In this document: positions 36,514 through 44,722 of the stretch, in pieces
Layout: every line of letters begins with the position of its first letter
How positions within the stretch are numbered: position 1 is the stretch's first letter
Assembly (NCBI RefSeq): GCF_000260135.1
Contig: NZ_JH651384.1
Coordinates: 2,669,693-2,733,692 of the forward strand
From: Thiothrix nivea DSM 5205
GTDB lineage: Bacteria; Pseudomonadota; Gammaproteobacteria; Thiotrichales; Thiotrichaceae
Length of the DNA: 64,000 nt
Direction: 5' to 3'
The notes under the pieces: generated by a model
Database searches by the model: none
The model's input: the letters and a program-made list of their open reading frames with translations, nothing else
What the model was told of the DNA's origin: nothing
Position numbers and translations under genes: made by a program

Positions 36514-37031
36514 ACACAGATTTCAAGCGTCTGCTGCCAGCCTTGCTGCTGGTATTCGCTGCCCACGGCGTGTGGGCGGAGGAAAACTGGCAGGCGGCAT
36601 CACCCGAAGCCACCGGGGATGGCGCTTGCCTGCTGAGCACGCCCAAACAGACTATCAACGACGGGCAAGGCGATACCAAGGTATGGTTGGAAGTAGACAA
36701 AACCGCTGTAGTGGTCAGAACCCAGTCCAGCATCGACCCCGAGTTCAAAGATATTGGCCTTCAGGTAGACCAGGAAACATTCCTGCCGTTTGATGAGGTG
36801 CGCAACGAAACCGACCTGGTGTTTGCCAAAGACATCCAGGTGCTCACCCAGCAATTCATCAAAGGACATTCCGTCACCGTGTCGGCGCGCTTCTGGCCGA
36901 CATGGCCAACGACAGGCGTCAAAACCATCCCGTTCAGCCTGATCGGTTTTACCAAAGCCTACCAAGAGGGGTGCGGTGCCATTGCCGAACCCCCGGAAGA
37001 CGCAGCACCCGCCAAGGAGGGCATATCATGA
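36510..37031 (+). CDS. Secreted protein of unknown function, 173 aa
   Basis: A clear signal peptide (RLLPALLLVFAAHGVWA) leads to a periplasmic domain with two cysteines (GACLLSTPKQ and EGCGAIAEP), possibly a disulfide. The family is not recognised; the beta-rich pattern with a late FWPTWPTTGVKTIPFSLIGF segment recalls IalB-like periplasmic proteins only loosely. Start and stop overlap the TIR gene and the heme-sensor gene (ATGA in both cases), so it belongs to the same operon. Confidence 0.75.
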   Translation: MNTDFKRLLPALLLVFAAHGVWAEENWQAASPEATGDGACLLSTPKQTINDGQGDTKVWLEVDKTAVVVRTQSSIDPEFKDIGLQVDQETFLPFDEVRNETDLVFAKDIQVLTQQFIKGHSVTVSARFWPTWPTTGVKTIPFSLIGFTKAYQEGCGAIAEPPEDAAPAKEGIS

Positions 37032-37900
37032 AACTCGCCGTCAAATTCAACCTGTTCCTGATCCCCCTGCTGTTGCTGGGGTTCGTGATCGCGGGCTTCA
37101 TCTTGCACACGGTGTTGCAGCGTAATGCCCGCCATGAAATTCAGGATCGCGCCGCTATTATGATGGAGGCTGCCTTGGCTATGCGCAGTTACACCGTCAA
37201 GGAGGTCAGGCCGTTGCTGGAGGTTCAGAACCGGCGCAATTTCCTGCCGCAAACGGTTTCCGCCTATGCCGCCACCCAGTTGTTTAACACCATCCGTGAA
37301 CAGCACCCGGAATACACCTACAAGGAGGCTACCCTCAATCCCACCAATCCGCGCGACCGGGCAGTGGACTGGGAAAGCGACATCATCCAGCAATTCATTA
37401 ATGATGAAAAACAGACCTTTCTGGTAGGCGAACGTGAGGGTGGAACCGGGCGTTCCCTGTATTTCGCCAAACCGTTACGCATCAAGGATCCGAACTGCCT
37501 TAAATGCCACAGCACGCCGGATGTCGCGCCGGAAACCATGATCAAGCAGTATGGCACGGCGAATGGCTTCGGCTGGAAACTCAACGAAGTGGTGGGGGCG
37601 CAGATTGTCAGCATTCCGATGGATATTCCCATTACCCGCGCCAATCAGGCGTTCATGACCTTCATGGGGATTCTGGCGGGGATTTTTGCCTTCATTGTGC
37701 TGCTCCTGAATACCTTGCTGCATTCACTGGTGTCGCGCCCGGTCAACCAGATTACCGCCTTGGCCGACCGGATTAGCAAGGGCGAGGAAGGTTTACCGGA
37801 GTTCCAGACAGGCGGGGCGCAGGAAATTTCTGCCTTGGGTGAGTCTTTTAACCGCATGAAGCGTAGCCTGGAAAAGGCTATGGTGATGCTGGGGGGCTAA
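37028..37900 (+). CDS. c-type heme Tll0287/DUF3365 sensor with HAMP, no output domain
   Basis: A 290-residue membrane protein. An N-terminal helix (LFLIPLLLLGFVIAGFIL) precedes a periplasmic Tll0287-like domain with a c-type heme-binding motif CLKCH (residues 157-161). A second helix (FMGILAGIFAFIVLLLNTLL) leads to a HAMP domain (SRPVNQITALADRISKGE) that ends the protein. There is no kinase, cyclase or methyl-accepting domain, so it should signal through a partner, plausibly the kinases or the downstream FHA protein. The domain family senses redox state or ligands through heme. Confidence 0.85.
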   Translation: MKLAVKFNLFLIPLLLLGFVIAGFILHTVLQRNARHEIQDRAAIMMEAALAMRSYTVKEVRPLLEVQNRRNFLPQTVSAYAATQLFNTIREQHPEYTYKEATLNPTNPRDRAVDWESDIIQQFINDEKQTFLVGEREGGTGRSLYFAKPLRIKDPNCLKCHSTPDVAPETMIKQYGTANGFGWKLNEVVGAQIVSIPMDIPITRANQAFMTFMGILAGIFAFIVLLLNTLLHSLVSRPVNQITALADRISKGEEGLPEFQTGGAQEISALGESFNRMKRSLEKAMVMLGG

Positions 37901-37938
37901 TTGCGTGCCTTTACCTTCGGCACGCCATGAAACAGTAA

Positions 37939-39624
37939 ATGGCAAGTAACATGCAGGAAAAAGACAAAACTGTCATCGTGCCCCCATCCGGCGCAGGTGG
38001 GGCAGCAGCAGATGATAAAACCCGTTTTGCCCAAGATGGTTTGCGCGTCACCCTGCTGAATGACGGCGCACAACTGGGCGAACCCCATTTTTTCCCGGAC
38101 AGCTTCCGTGCCGGGCGGGCAGCGGACAACGATATCGCCATTCCTCTCACCATCGTCAGCCGTCTCCATCTGGAAGTGAAACGGCAGGCAGATGGCTGGT
38201 GGCTGTATGACCGTAGCGCCAACGGCGTTTACATTAATGGGCAGAGGGTGGGGCAACAACTGCGGCTGGAACTGCCCGCGCTTTTGCAATTGGGCGACTC
38301 AGCCTGCTTCCTGCGTTTGGAAGCGCCTGCCACCCCTGGGTCTGTACCTCCGCCCAAACCAACAGTGCAACCCCCAGGCAGGGCTACGGCAACTGCGCCG
38401 ACGACCAAACTGGGGTCTGCCCGAACTGCCCCTTCCCGCAAGGGCAACACTACGTCTGCGGAGAAACTCTCCAGGGAGCAGCTCAGGGAACGTTTGCTGG
38501 CTGAATCTGCCGCGCAGGATGCGGGCGAATACACCCTGATGGTGCGGGCGCTGATCCACGAAGACCGCAGCAAGCGCCGCCGGAGTTACCGGAAAATCAT
38601 TTGGGGGACGGCAGCCCTGTTGGTGCTGGCCATCGGTTTGCTGATCTACCAGCACCAGATGCTGAGCAATGCCCACCAGCTGGCGATAGCCATGTTTTAC
38701 GACATCAAGACGCTGGATGTAAACCTGTCGCAAGCGGAGGTGCGGCTGGAAGACCACATGGCAATTTTAGAGACCGCCATCCAGGAGACCCGGGGCGAGA
38801 AGCTGATTGCGGAACGGGCCAAGCTGGAGGAGGAGCGGCTCCGTTTGGCCAAGGAGCGGGAAAAACTCAACAATATGCGGGTGAAATACCAGCAATACGT
38901 ACAGGAAGCGAATTCCCTCAAACTACGCTTTCCCGGAAAAAAGTCTTACGAGGAACAGCTTATCCTCAAGGTCGCCCGCCACTTTGGGGAAAGCGAACTG
39001 GAAGCACCACCGGAGTTTGTCAAAGAGGTGCGGCGCTATATCGGCTACTGGCAGAACTCCCCCCGTTTTATCAATGCCATGCAACGTATGGAAACAAACG
39101 GTTATGCCCCGGTCATTCTCGGCGCCCTGCAAAAGGAGAATTTGCCGGTGGGTTTCATGTACCTGCCCCTCCAGGAAAGCAATTACAATTCACAGGCCAT
39201 TGGCCCGCAAACCCGCTATGGCATAGCCAAGGGGGCGTGGCAGTTCCTGGCCAGCACCGGGCAGGAATATGGCCTGAAGCCAGGGCCTCGGGCAGGTTCC
39301 CGCGAATACGACCCTCTGGATCAACGTTTCGACTTTAACAAGGCGACCGTCGCTGGGGCAAAATACCTCAAGCATATTTACAGCACGGAAGCGCAGGCAT
39401 CCGGCCTGCTGGTGATGGCGGGTTACAACTATGGGCATAACCGGGTTAAAGGCTTGATTAAGAAAATGCCAGACAACCCACGTGAGCGGAATTTCTGGAA
39501 GTTCATCCAGCGTTATAAGATACCGCAGGAAACCTACGATTATGTCTTTTATATCGTGGCGGCTGCCGTTATTAGTGAAGACCCGAAACATTTCGGTTTC
39601 AAGTTCAAACCGCCGATTGAGTGA
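37939..39624 (+). CDS. FHA-domain/lytic transglycosylase fusion
   Basis: A 561-residue bitopic protein. Residues about 36-125 are a cytoplasmic FHA phosphothreonine-binding domain (FRAGRAADNDIAIPLTIVSRLHLEV, DRSANGVYING). A Pro/Thr-rich linker, a membrane helix near 219-241 and a coiled coil near 250-320 follow. The C-terminal SLT domain has Glu413 in PLQESNYNSQAIGP, GAWQFLASTGQEYGL and AGYNYGHNRV. The murein hydrolase part should lie in the periplasm. It closes the TIR operon. The layout implies that kinase phosphorylation could control cell-wall cleavage. Confidence 0.9.
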   Translation: MASNMQEKDKTVIVPPSGAGGAAADDKTRFAQDGLRVTLLNDGAQLGEPHFFPDSFRAGRAADNDIAIPLTIVSRLHLEVKRQADGWWLYDRSANGVYINGQRVGQQLRLELPALLQLGDSACFLRLEAPATPGSVPPPKPTVQPPGRATATAPTTKLGSARTAPSRKGNTTSAEKLSREQLRERLLAESAAQDAGEYTLMVRALIHEDRSKRRRSYRKIIWGTAALLVLAIGLLIYQHQMLSNAHQLAIAMFYDIKTLDVNLSQAEVRLEDHMAILETAIQETRGEKLIAERAKLEEERLRLAKEREKLNNMRVKYQQYVQEANSLKLRFPGKKSYEEQLILKVARHFGESELEAPPEFVKEVRRYIGYWQNSPRFINAMQRMETNGYAPVILGALQKENLPVGFMYLPLQESNYNSQAIGPQTRYGIAKGAWQFLASTGQEYGLKPGPRAGSREYDPLDQRFDFNKATVAGAKYLKHIYSTEAQASGLLVMAGYNYGHNRVKGLIKKMPDNPRERNFWKFIQRYKIPQETYDYVFYIVAAAVISEDPKHFGFKFKPPIE

Positions 39625-39687
39625 TGGGGGCAAGTAGCGGCACTTTCATACTTTAGTACCGTCGTCACTCACGCCATTCGCCAGTAA

Positions 39688-39754
39688 CCTTTAGTCATCG
39701 GGAGACGCAAAACAAACCGCCACTCCCCAAGCTGACAAACCTCATGACTAAAGG
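39688..39754 (+). promoter_or_regulatory. 5'-leader hairpin that masks a ribosome binding site
   Basis: CCTTTAGTCAT (39688-39698) is exactly complementary to ATGACTAAAGG (39744-39754). The right arm contains the AAAGGA ribosome binding site of the gene starting at 39764. Folding of the leader would hide that site, so translation may depend on a protein, RNA or temperature that opens the stem. Confidence 0.55.
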
Positions 39755-39763
39755 ATGGATACC

Positions 39764-40564
39764 ATGGACACTGTAATTCGCAACACAATCTTCGCCACCG
39801 CCGCTTTGCTGATGGCTGCTTCTTCCACCGTTAGCGCGGGTGATTTTGACTACATCGGCAAGGGTGGCTGGCGCGACATGCACGGTGGCTATGGCGACAG
39901 CAAAGACAAACAAGTCCATAATCTGGGGCAGTGCCAGGACTATTGCAAATCTGATTCCGAATGTACCGGGGTGGAATACCGCACCCATACGGATAACCAT
40001 CACAATACTTACCATGTGTGTGAAATCCACCACGATGAATACGGCCATTGCGATACCTCCGGTGGCAGCAGCCTGTCGGGTGAAGATGGTTGCTATGTCC
40101 GCCATGCTGACCCGGACAAGCCAAAGGAAACGAATGGCCGCGACCCTGACAACTATGACCAGTGCTATGCCCAGCATTGGAACTGGATCACCTTCGGCAA
40201 CTACAACCAACCTGAAGTGCATGTTGACCCGTATGACCACGGCAAGTTAAAGGCGTATCACACCGGCTATGACAATGGCTTTGAGGTAACCGTGCATCAT
40301 GATTGCACGATCAGCCTGAAGTCACGTTACAACCACAAGTATGTATCCAACTGGGAACACGAATACAACCTGAAAGCGGACGGCAACCACATCGGCAAGG
40401 AAGACCAATACAAAGTCTACAAGGATGAATACAGTGGCCGTTACCTGTTCAAATCCGTGAAGCATGGTTCCTGGGTGTATACCGACCATCAGGGTTATGT
40501 AAAGTCTGATCCGCACGGCCAAAGCACTTGGGAAGACCGTAAGTACCATGTGAATATCAACTAA
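39764..40564 (+). CDS. Secreted protein with PAN-like and fascin-like beta-trefoil domains
   Basis: A 266-residue protein. ATG 39764 has AAAGGA at the right distance; the in-frame ATG at 39755 is too close to it. The signal peptide is NTIFATAALLMAASSTVSA. An N-terminal Cys-rich part (GQCQDYCKSDSECTGVEYRT, then HVCEIHH) resembles a PAN/apple module. The C-terminal part (CTISLKSRYNHKYVSNWEHE, YNLKADGNHIGKEDQYKV) has the repeated pattern of fascin-like beta-trefoils, which bind actin or carbohydrate. It is very rich in His, Tyr and Asp. Extracellular polysaccharide binding is an inference. Confidence 0.75.
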   Translation: MDTVIRNTIFATAALLMAASSTVSAGDFDYIGKGGWRDMHGGYGDSKDKQVHNLGQCQDYCKSDSECTGVEYRTHTDNHHNTYHVCEIHHDEYGHCDTSGGSSLSGEDGCYVRHADPDKPKETNGRDPDNYDQCYAQHWNWITFGNYNQPEVHVDPYDHGKLKAYHTGYDNGFEVTVHHDCTISLKSRYNHKYVSNWEHEYNLKADGNHIGKEDQYKVYKDEYSGRYLFKSVKHGSWVYTDHQGYVKSDPHGQSTWEDRKYHVNIN

Positions 40565-40597
40565 AACACACTAACCGGGCTAAAACAGGTGGGCGGC

Positions 40598-40626
40598 AAG
40601 GGGATGGGTCAAGGCTCATCCCCTTT
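40598..40626. terminator. Hairpin between the convergent fascin-like and mscS genes
   Basis: AAGGGGATG and CATCCCCTT form a nine-base-pair stem with a ten-base loop, followed by T-rich sequence. It overlaps the mscS stop codon and ends plus-strand transcription from the secreted-protein gene. Confidence 0.55.
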
Positions 40627-41956
40627 CCTGTTGGGTATGCCGCGTGAACAATCGGGCCGTTTCCGCGTCCACGCTGCACACATGCAAATCCCGCTGCGGA
40701 TACGGAAACTTGATGCCGTGCTGTTGAAACCTCTCCCATACCTCCAGTAACACTTGGCTCATAACGTTAGAACAGCCATTCATGGGGTCGCGTATCCAGA
40801 TGCGTAGCTCCAGATCGACGGCATGATCGCCAAAGCCCTTCAGTAGGCACGCTGGCGCGGGATATTCCAGCACCCGGCTGACTTTTGCCGCCGCCTCCAC
40901 GCATAGGTTGATAGCCTGTTTGACATCCGACTGGTAATGGATGCCGATGGGGATTTTTAGGCGTACATTGGGGTCAGTGTATGACCAGTTTTCCACCTTG
41001 CTATTGATGAGTTCGTCATTGGGGATCAAATGTTCTGTGCCATTGCGGGTGACAATAGAAACGTAACGCGCGCTTAAATGGCTGACCCGCCCGTACTGTT
41101 CGTCAATAACAATGGTATCGCCGGGCTTAATGGACTTATCCAGCAACAGGATAAACCCGGCAATCAGGTTGGAAAACACGTTTTGCAAGCCCAACCCTAT
41201 GCCCACGCCAACCGCCCCACCGAATACCGCAAACGCGGTTAAATCCACCCCGACAATGTTCAGCCCGATCAGGCAAGCCAGTGTTAGTAGCACCACCTTG
41301 GAAATCTTGGCCAGCAACGCCTGGGTAGATGCACTCAGGGTGGTATTATGGTGCAGGTTACGTTCGATCAGGTTGGCAATAAACATGGCCAGCCACAGGG
41401 AAACTGCCACTGAAAACAAGGAGGAAAGCAGCCCATACAGGCTAAGCCCTTTGTAGCCACGGCTGAGCTTGATGCTGTCCAACCACTCAATGGTTCTGGG
41501 CAAATACCCGAGAATCTGTAATGCGGCTACGCCCCAGATCAGGGTGGCGACCGAGTGGCTGATGATCGGGTTGCTGATGAAGGCTGAAAACAGGCGGCTC
41601 ACCGACCAGGCAATAGCTAGGGCGCTGATCTTGTCGAGGGCCTGATGGGGCAGCCCCAGCAATTCGTAAACCAGCGTAGCCCCTGTCACCCATAGCAGTA
41701 AGGTCAGCGGAAATGCTTGCCGCCGCGCAACCCGGACCAGAATCCGGCGCACACTATGCTTGCCTCCAGTGGGGGGGAAATGTTGGAACGTCCAGTGCCC
41801 GAAGTGCACGCCGACATAAAATGCCAGTATCAGACCCGCCGCGCCGATCCCTATCTGGGTCATCAGTTCCGCCGTGAACACATGGCGCATCAGCCATGCA
41901 CCAATCATCTCCGATATGTCCAGAAAATCCTTCCAGAACAGTGAGGTATCGAACAT
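40616..41956 (-). CDS. MscS-family mechanosensitive channel
   Basis: A 446-residue protein with about six membrane helices. The pore-lining TM3 and beta domain read FAVFGGAVGVGIGLGLQNVFSNLIAGFILLLDKSIKPGDTIVI, then YGRVSHLSARYVSIVTRNGTEHLIPNDELI, the hallmark of MscS. It has more N-terminal helices than E. coli MscS (286 aa). It should release solutes on osmotic downshift. The 3' end meets the secreted-protein gene across a shared hairpin. Confidence 0.92.
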   Translation of the reverse strand: MFDTSLFWKDFLDISEMIGAWLMRHVFTAELMTQIGIGAAGLILAFYVGVHFGHWTFQHFPPTGGKHSVRRILVRVARRQAFPLTLLLWVTGATLVYELLGLPHQALDKISALAIAWSVSRLFSAFISNPIISHSVATLIWGVAALQILGYLPRTIEWLDSIKLSRGYKGLSLYGLLSSLFSVAVSLWLAMFIANLIERNLHHNTTLSASTQALLAKISKVVLLTLACLIGLNIVGVDLTAFAVFGGAVGVGIGLGLQNVFSNLIAGFILLLDKSIKPGDTIVIDEQYGRVSHLSARYVSIVTRNGTEHLIPNDELINSKVENWSYTDPNVRLKIPIGIHYQSDVKQAINLCVEAAAKVSRVLEYPAPACLLKGFGDHAVDLELRIWIRDPMNGCSNVMSQVLLEVWERFQQHGIKFPYPQRDLHVCSVDAETARLFTRHTQQERG

Positions 41957-42048
41957 ATACTCTGCTCCCTAAGCGGCTTGGCATTGCCTGCCAGGTGGTT
42001 CTGGCTGCAAAAGCTGCTTACAGGCGGTTGTTGTGACTGAACGGTAAA

Positions 42049-42828
42049 TTATATGCGCTTAAGTACCGGATTAATCATTGTCATATCCATTTCATCAACA
42101 TCGTCAACAGAGATAACGATTACGCTCACATTGTCTTTGGCATACCTTGCTAGCGCTGTATTCATTAAATTTGTGCAGGCAATTGCGGCTGGCCATCGGC
42201 CAAGCTCGGTTGCTATTTCTGATTCATCCAGCATTGCTGTTAAGCCATCGCTACAAATTAAAAAGATATCGTCAATTTGCACGGGAAAACGGACAATCTC
42301 AGGTTCCAATATGCCATTGCCACCGATTGCGCGTGTCAGCACATGACCCGCAGGGTGCAGCTTGGCATCTTCGGCATTAAGTAAACCCAGCCTAACCAGT
42401 TCATTGACTTGTGTATGGTCAGTCGACAATTGCCTTAGATCACCATAGCGTGATAAATAAATTCGGCTATCGCCCACCCAAATGCAACTCGCCTTTTGTT
42501 GATGTAAAACAAGCACGGCAGCGGTGGTTCCTATAATGCCTGCTTTTTTCTCATCCGCTAGTCTTTGTAACTCGCCATGCACACCTTTTAATGTGTTGAT
42601 GACTTGTTTTTCCCGATCTTCCAGCGTTCCATGCAAAGTAAGGGCGGCCAACATGGAAACGACCAACTGACTGGCTTCATCACCACACTGATGCCCTCCC
42701 ATCCCATCTGCAACGACCCATAACCCCATATCTTTGCGTTCAAGTATGCTGTCTTCGTTAAGTTCCCGCCTGGCCCCTACATCAGTCATGGACGCGGATC
42801 GCCAAAAAAAGTCACCGTTTTTCCTCAT
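42049..42828 (-). CDS. PP2C-type Ser/Thr phosphatase 1
   Basis: A 259-residue metal-dependent phosphatase of the bacterial Stp1/PppA group. Metal-binding and signature motifs are MTDVGARRELNEDSIL, LWVVADGMGGHQCGDEAS, GTTAAVLVLHQQKASCIWVGDSRIYL, LICSDGLTAMLDESEI and AKDNVSVIVI. It has no membrane segment. It probably reverses Thr phosphorylation by the TIR-kinases. The upstream short frame overlaps its ATG by four bases. Confidence 0.93.
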   Translation of the reverse strand: MRKNGDFFWRSASMTDVGARRELNEDSILERKDMGLWVVADGMGGHQCGDEASQLVVSMLAALTLHGTLEDREKQVINTLKGVHGELQRLADEKKAGIIGTTAAVLVLHQQKASCIWVGDSRIYLSRYGDLRQLSTDHTQVNELVRLGLLNAEDAKLHPAGHVLTRAIGGNGILEPEIVRFPVQIDDIFLICSDGLTAMLDESEIATELGRWPAAIACTNLMNTALARYAKDNVSVIVISVDDVDEMDMTMINPVLKRI

Positions 42829-43115
42829 TGATATTCTCCTCTGTACACGACTACATCCCTAAGTAACTGATTTATAGTTTTCTGACTAAAGTTATTGAGA
42901 ACCCGCTGCTGGTCAATCCTCCTTCCTTGAAGCCAAGCAGGCTTTGAAATCAACATTCGTGCCACTACCAATAAGTGTAGTAGATTGTCATTATTTTTCA
43001 AATTGTTACCAGGATGATCAAATGGCGTTATGACAATTTTGGATGAACGGGCAAATGAATGCTGATGAGTGGGGGCGGAAATTCTGAAGAATGTACTATT
43101 CTTGACTATAATCAA
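42825..43115 (-). CDS. Possible small gene coupled to PP2C phosphatase 1
   Basis: A frame of up to 96 codons ends with TGA overlapping the phosphatase ATG (ATGA), typical of coupled genes. The best-looking part is the last 60 residues (NNDNLLHLLVVARMLISKPA, later QQRVLNNFSQKTINQLLRDV), basic and helical. The only long start is TTG 43115 with a badly spaced GAGGA, and an internal ATG near residue 53 is another option. I do not recognise a family. Apart from this frame, an FNR-like site and a palindrome, I see nothing in 42829-43256. Confidence 0.35.
   Translation of the reverse strand: MIIVKNSTFFRISAPTHQHSFARSSKIVITPFDHPGNNLKNNDNLLHLLVVARMLISKPAWLQGRRIDQQRVLNNFSQKTINQLLRDVVVYRGEYQ
43102..43115. 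promoter_or_regulatory. FNR-like site upstream of the export operon
   Basis: TTGAC-TATA-ATCAA matches the FNR consensus at nine of ten positions. It lies about 150 bp before the outer-membrane channel gene and near the start of the minus-strand phosphatase operon. Confidence 0.35.
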
Positions 43116-43161
43116 TCCTCAAGCATATGTTTTTTGGATGATTATTATTATAACTAATGGG

Positions 43162-43173
43162 TAGTGATCACTA
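43162..43173. promoter_or_regulatory. 12-bp perfect palindrome TAGTGATCACTA
   Basis: The palindrome lies 84 bp before the outer-membrane channel gene in AT-rich sequence and could be a regulator site. No known consensus is matched. Confidence 0.35.
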
Positions 43174-43256
43174 ATGATTTTTTCTACCGGTGCATTCTTC
43201 CGAAAAACGTTTGCATGAGTACTTGCGAGCATAAATAAGAAGTGAGGAGTGTTGCT

Positions 43257-44645
43257 TTGAGAAAACAAACTGGATATCAACGACGTTTGTCGCCTGTCAT
43301 GATGGCTGGTGTTTTGCTATGCGTAAGTTGTACCTCACTGGAAGGTACGGAGTATGAAAAAACATCAGCTCCAGAGAAAAAAGGTTGGAGCGCAGAGGGG
43401 GCTGGCAAAATATCGGCAAGGCAAACGGCTAACCCTAATTGGTGGAAGTCCTTTCGAAATGCGCAGCTGAATAACCTGATTGAGCGGGCCGTCAGCGACA
43501 ATATTGACTTGAAGGTTTTAGTGGCGCGCACAAATACTGCAGAGGCTGCTATAGGCCAGGTTCGAGCAGCAAGCTTGCCCTCATTGAGGGCTGGTGCCGG
43601 TGCCAGCTTTGATTCTAGCACTGGCGTCGGCTCATCAAGCCAATTCAATACGGCTACCTCATTGAGCTGGGAACTGGATCTGTGGGGTAAGGCAAAAAAA
43701 GGTGTTGAGGCCCAGCAAGCGGAAGTCCGTGCTACACAGGCTGATTGGCGTGCAGGTTATTTGAGCTTGGTTTCAGATGTTGCGATAACCTATTTCCAGA
43801 TCCTACAGTTTGATGAACAAACAAAGCAGCAAGAAAAAGTACTGGGCGATTCGCAGCGTATACTGAAAACCCTGGAAAGTATGCAGCAAGAGGGGGTGAT
43901 TGAGAATACACGTGTTTTACAGCAGAGGGCGGAAATTAATCAGCAGTCAAAAGATTTGTTGGAGATTAAACGGTTACGGGCTATAGCGGAAAATAGTCTG
44001 GCTACCTTGTTGGGAACGCCGGCAGGGAACTTGCGTATACCGCCAGGAACATTGACGCAAGATGTCACCATTATCGATGTACCCGCAGGCTTGCCTTCAG
44101 ACTTGTTGATGCGCAGACCTGATATCGTTGCAGCCGAATATCGGGTACTTCGCGCCTATAACCTGACTGCCGAGGCTAAGCTGGCGCGCTTGCCGAGTTT
44201 TGGCCTGACTGGCCGCGCAGGCAGTGCCAGTTTCAAACTGTCTGACCTGCTCAAGTCATTTACTGTTGGTATTTTGCCTTCGCTGGATATTCCCATTTTT
44301 GATCCTGCTGTCAATACAAGGCTAAAAGTCAGCGAGGCTGAAACCAAAGTGGCTAGAGAGGAGTACCGCAGTGTGGTTATCAAGGCTTATCAAGATGTTG
44401 AGAACGCATTGGTTAATTTGGAGAGCCACAAACAACAGCGTAAAGAGTTACTGGCCCAGCTTGCAGAATTACGTTCAGTGGCAGGGACAGTGAACGAGCA
44501 ATTGCGTGAAGGGATGGTATCACAGCTTGAGGTGTTCGAATCAGGAAGAAGTTTGTTGGCGACAGAAATGGCCGTGCTAGAAAACAAGCAGTTGATTCTT
44601 TCTGATACGGTGAGGTTATACAAGGCGTTAGGTGGAGGGTGGTAA
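43257..44645 (+). CDS. TolC-like outer-membrane efflux lipoprotein (NodT/CusC group)
   Basis: A 462-residue protein. The start is TTG 43257, with GAGGAG seven bases upstream; an in-frame GTG at 43242 would place that site inside the gene. The N-terminus ends in MAGVLLCVSC, a lipobox. Two OEP repeats follow: NPNWWKSFRNAQLNNLIERAVSDNIDLKVL, GAGASFDSS, LSWELDLWGKAKKGVEA, then LPSDLLMRRPDIVAAEYRVL and IPIFDPAVNTRLKVSEAETK. It should form the outer-membrane channel for the HlyD/ABC exporter encoded 3-9 kb downstream on the same strand. Confidence 0.92.
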   Translation: MRKQTGYQRRLSPVMMAGVLLCVSCTSLEGTEYEKTSAPEKKGWSAEGAGKISARQTANPNWWKSFRNAQLNNLIERAVSDNIDLKVLVARTNTAEAAIGQVRAASLPSLRAGAGASFDSSTGVGSSSQFNTATSLSWELDLWGKAKKGVEAQQAEVRATQADWRAGYLSLVSDVAITYFQILQFDEQTKQQEKVLGDSQRILKTLESMQQEGVIENTRVLQQRAEINQQSKDLLEIKRLRAIAENSLATLLGTPAGNLRIPPGTLTQDVTIIDVPAGLPSDLLMRRPDIVAAEYRVLRAYNLTAEAKLARLPSFGLTGRAGSASFKLSDLLKSFTVGILPSLDIPIFDPAVNTRLKVSEAETKVAREEYRSVVIKAYQDVENALVNLESHKQQRKELLAQLAELRSVAGTVNEQLREGMVSQLEVFESGRSLLATEMAVLENKQLILSDTVRLYKALGGGW

Positions 44646-44722
44646 AACAACAGGTATGTATGCGCGAGATGGTTACCATGTAAATCAATAAATTGGCAGA
44701 GGATGATTCTGACGGTTGGGTT

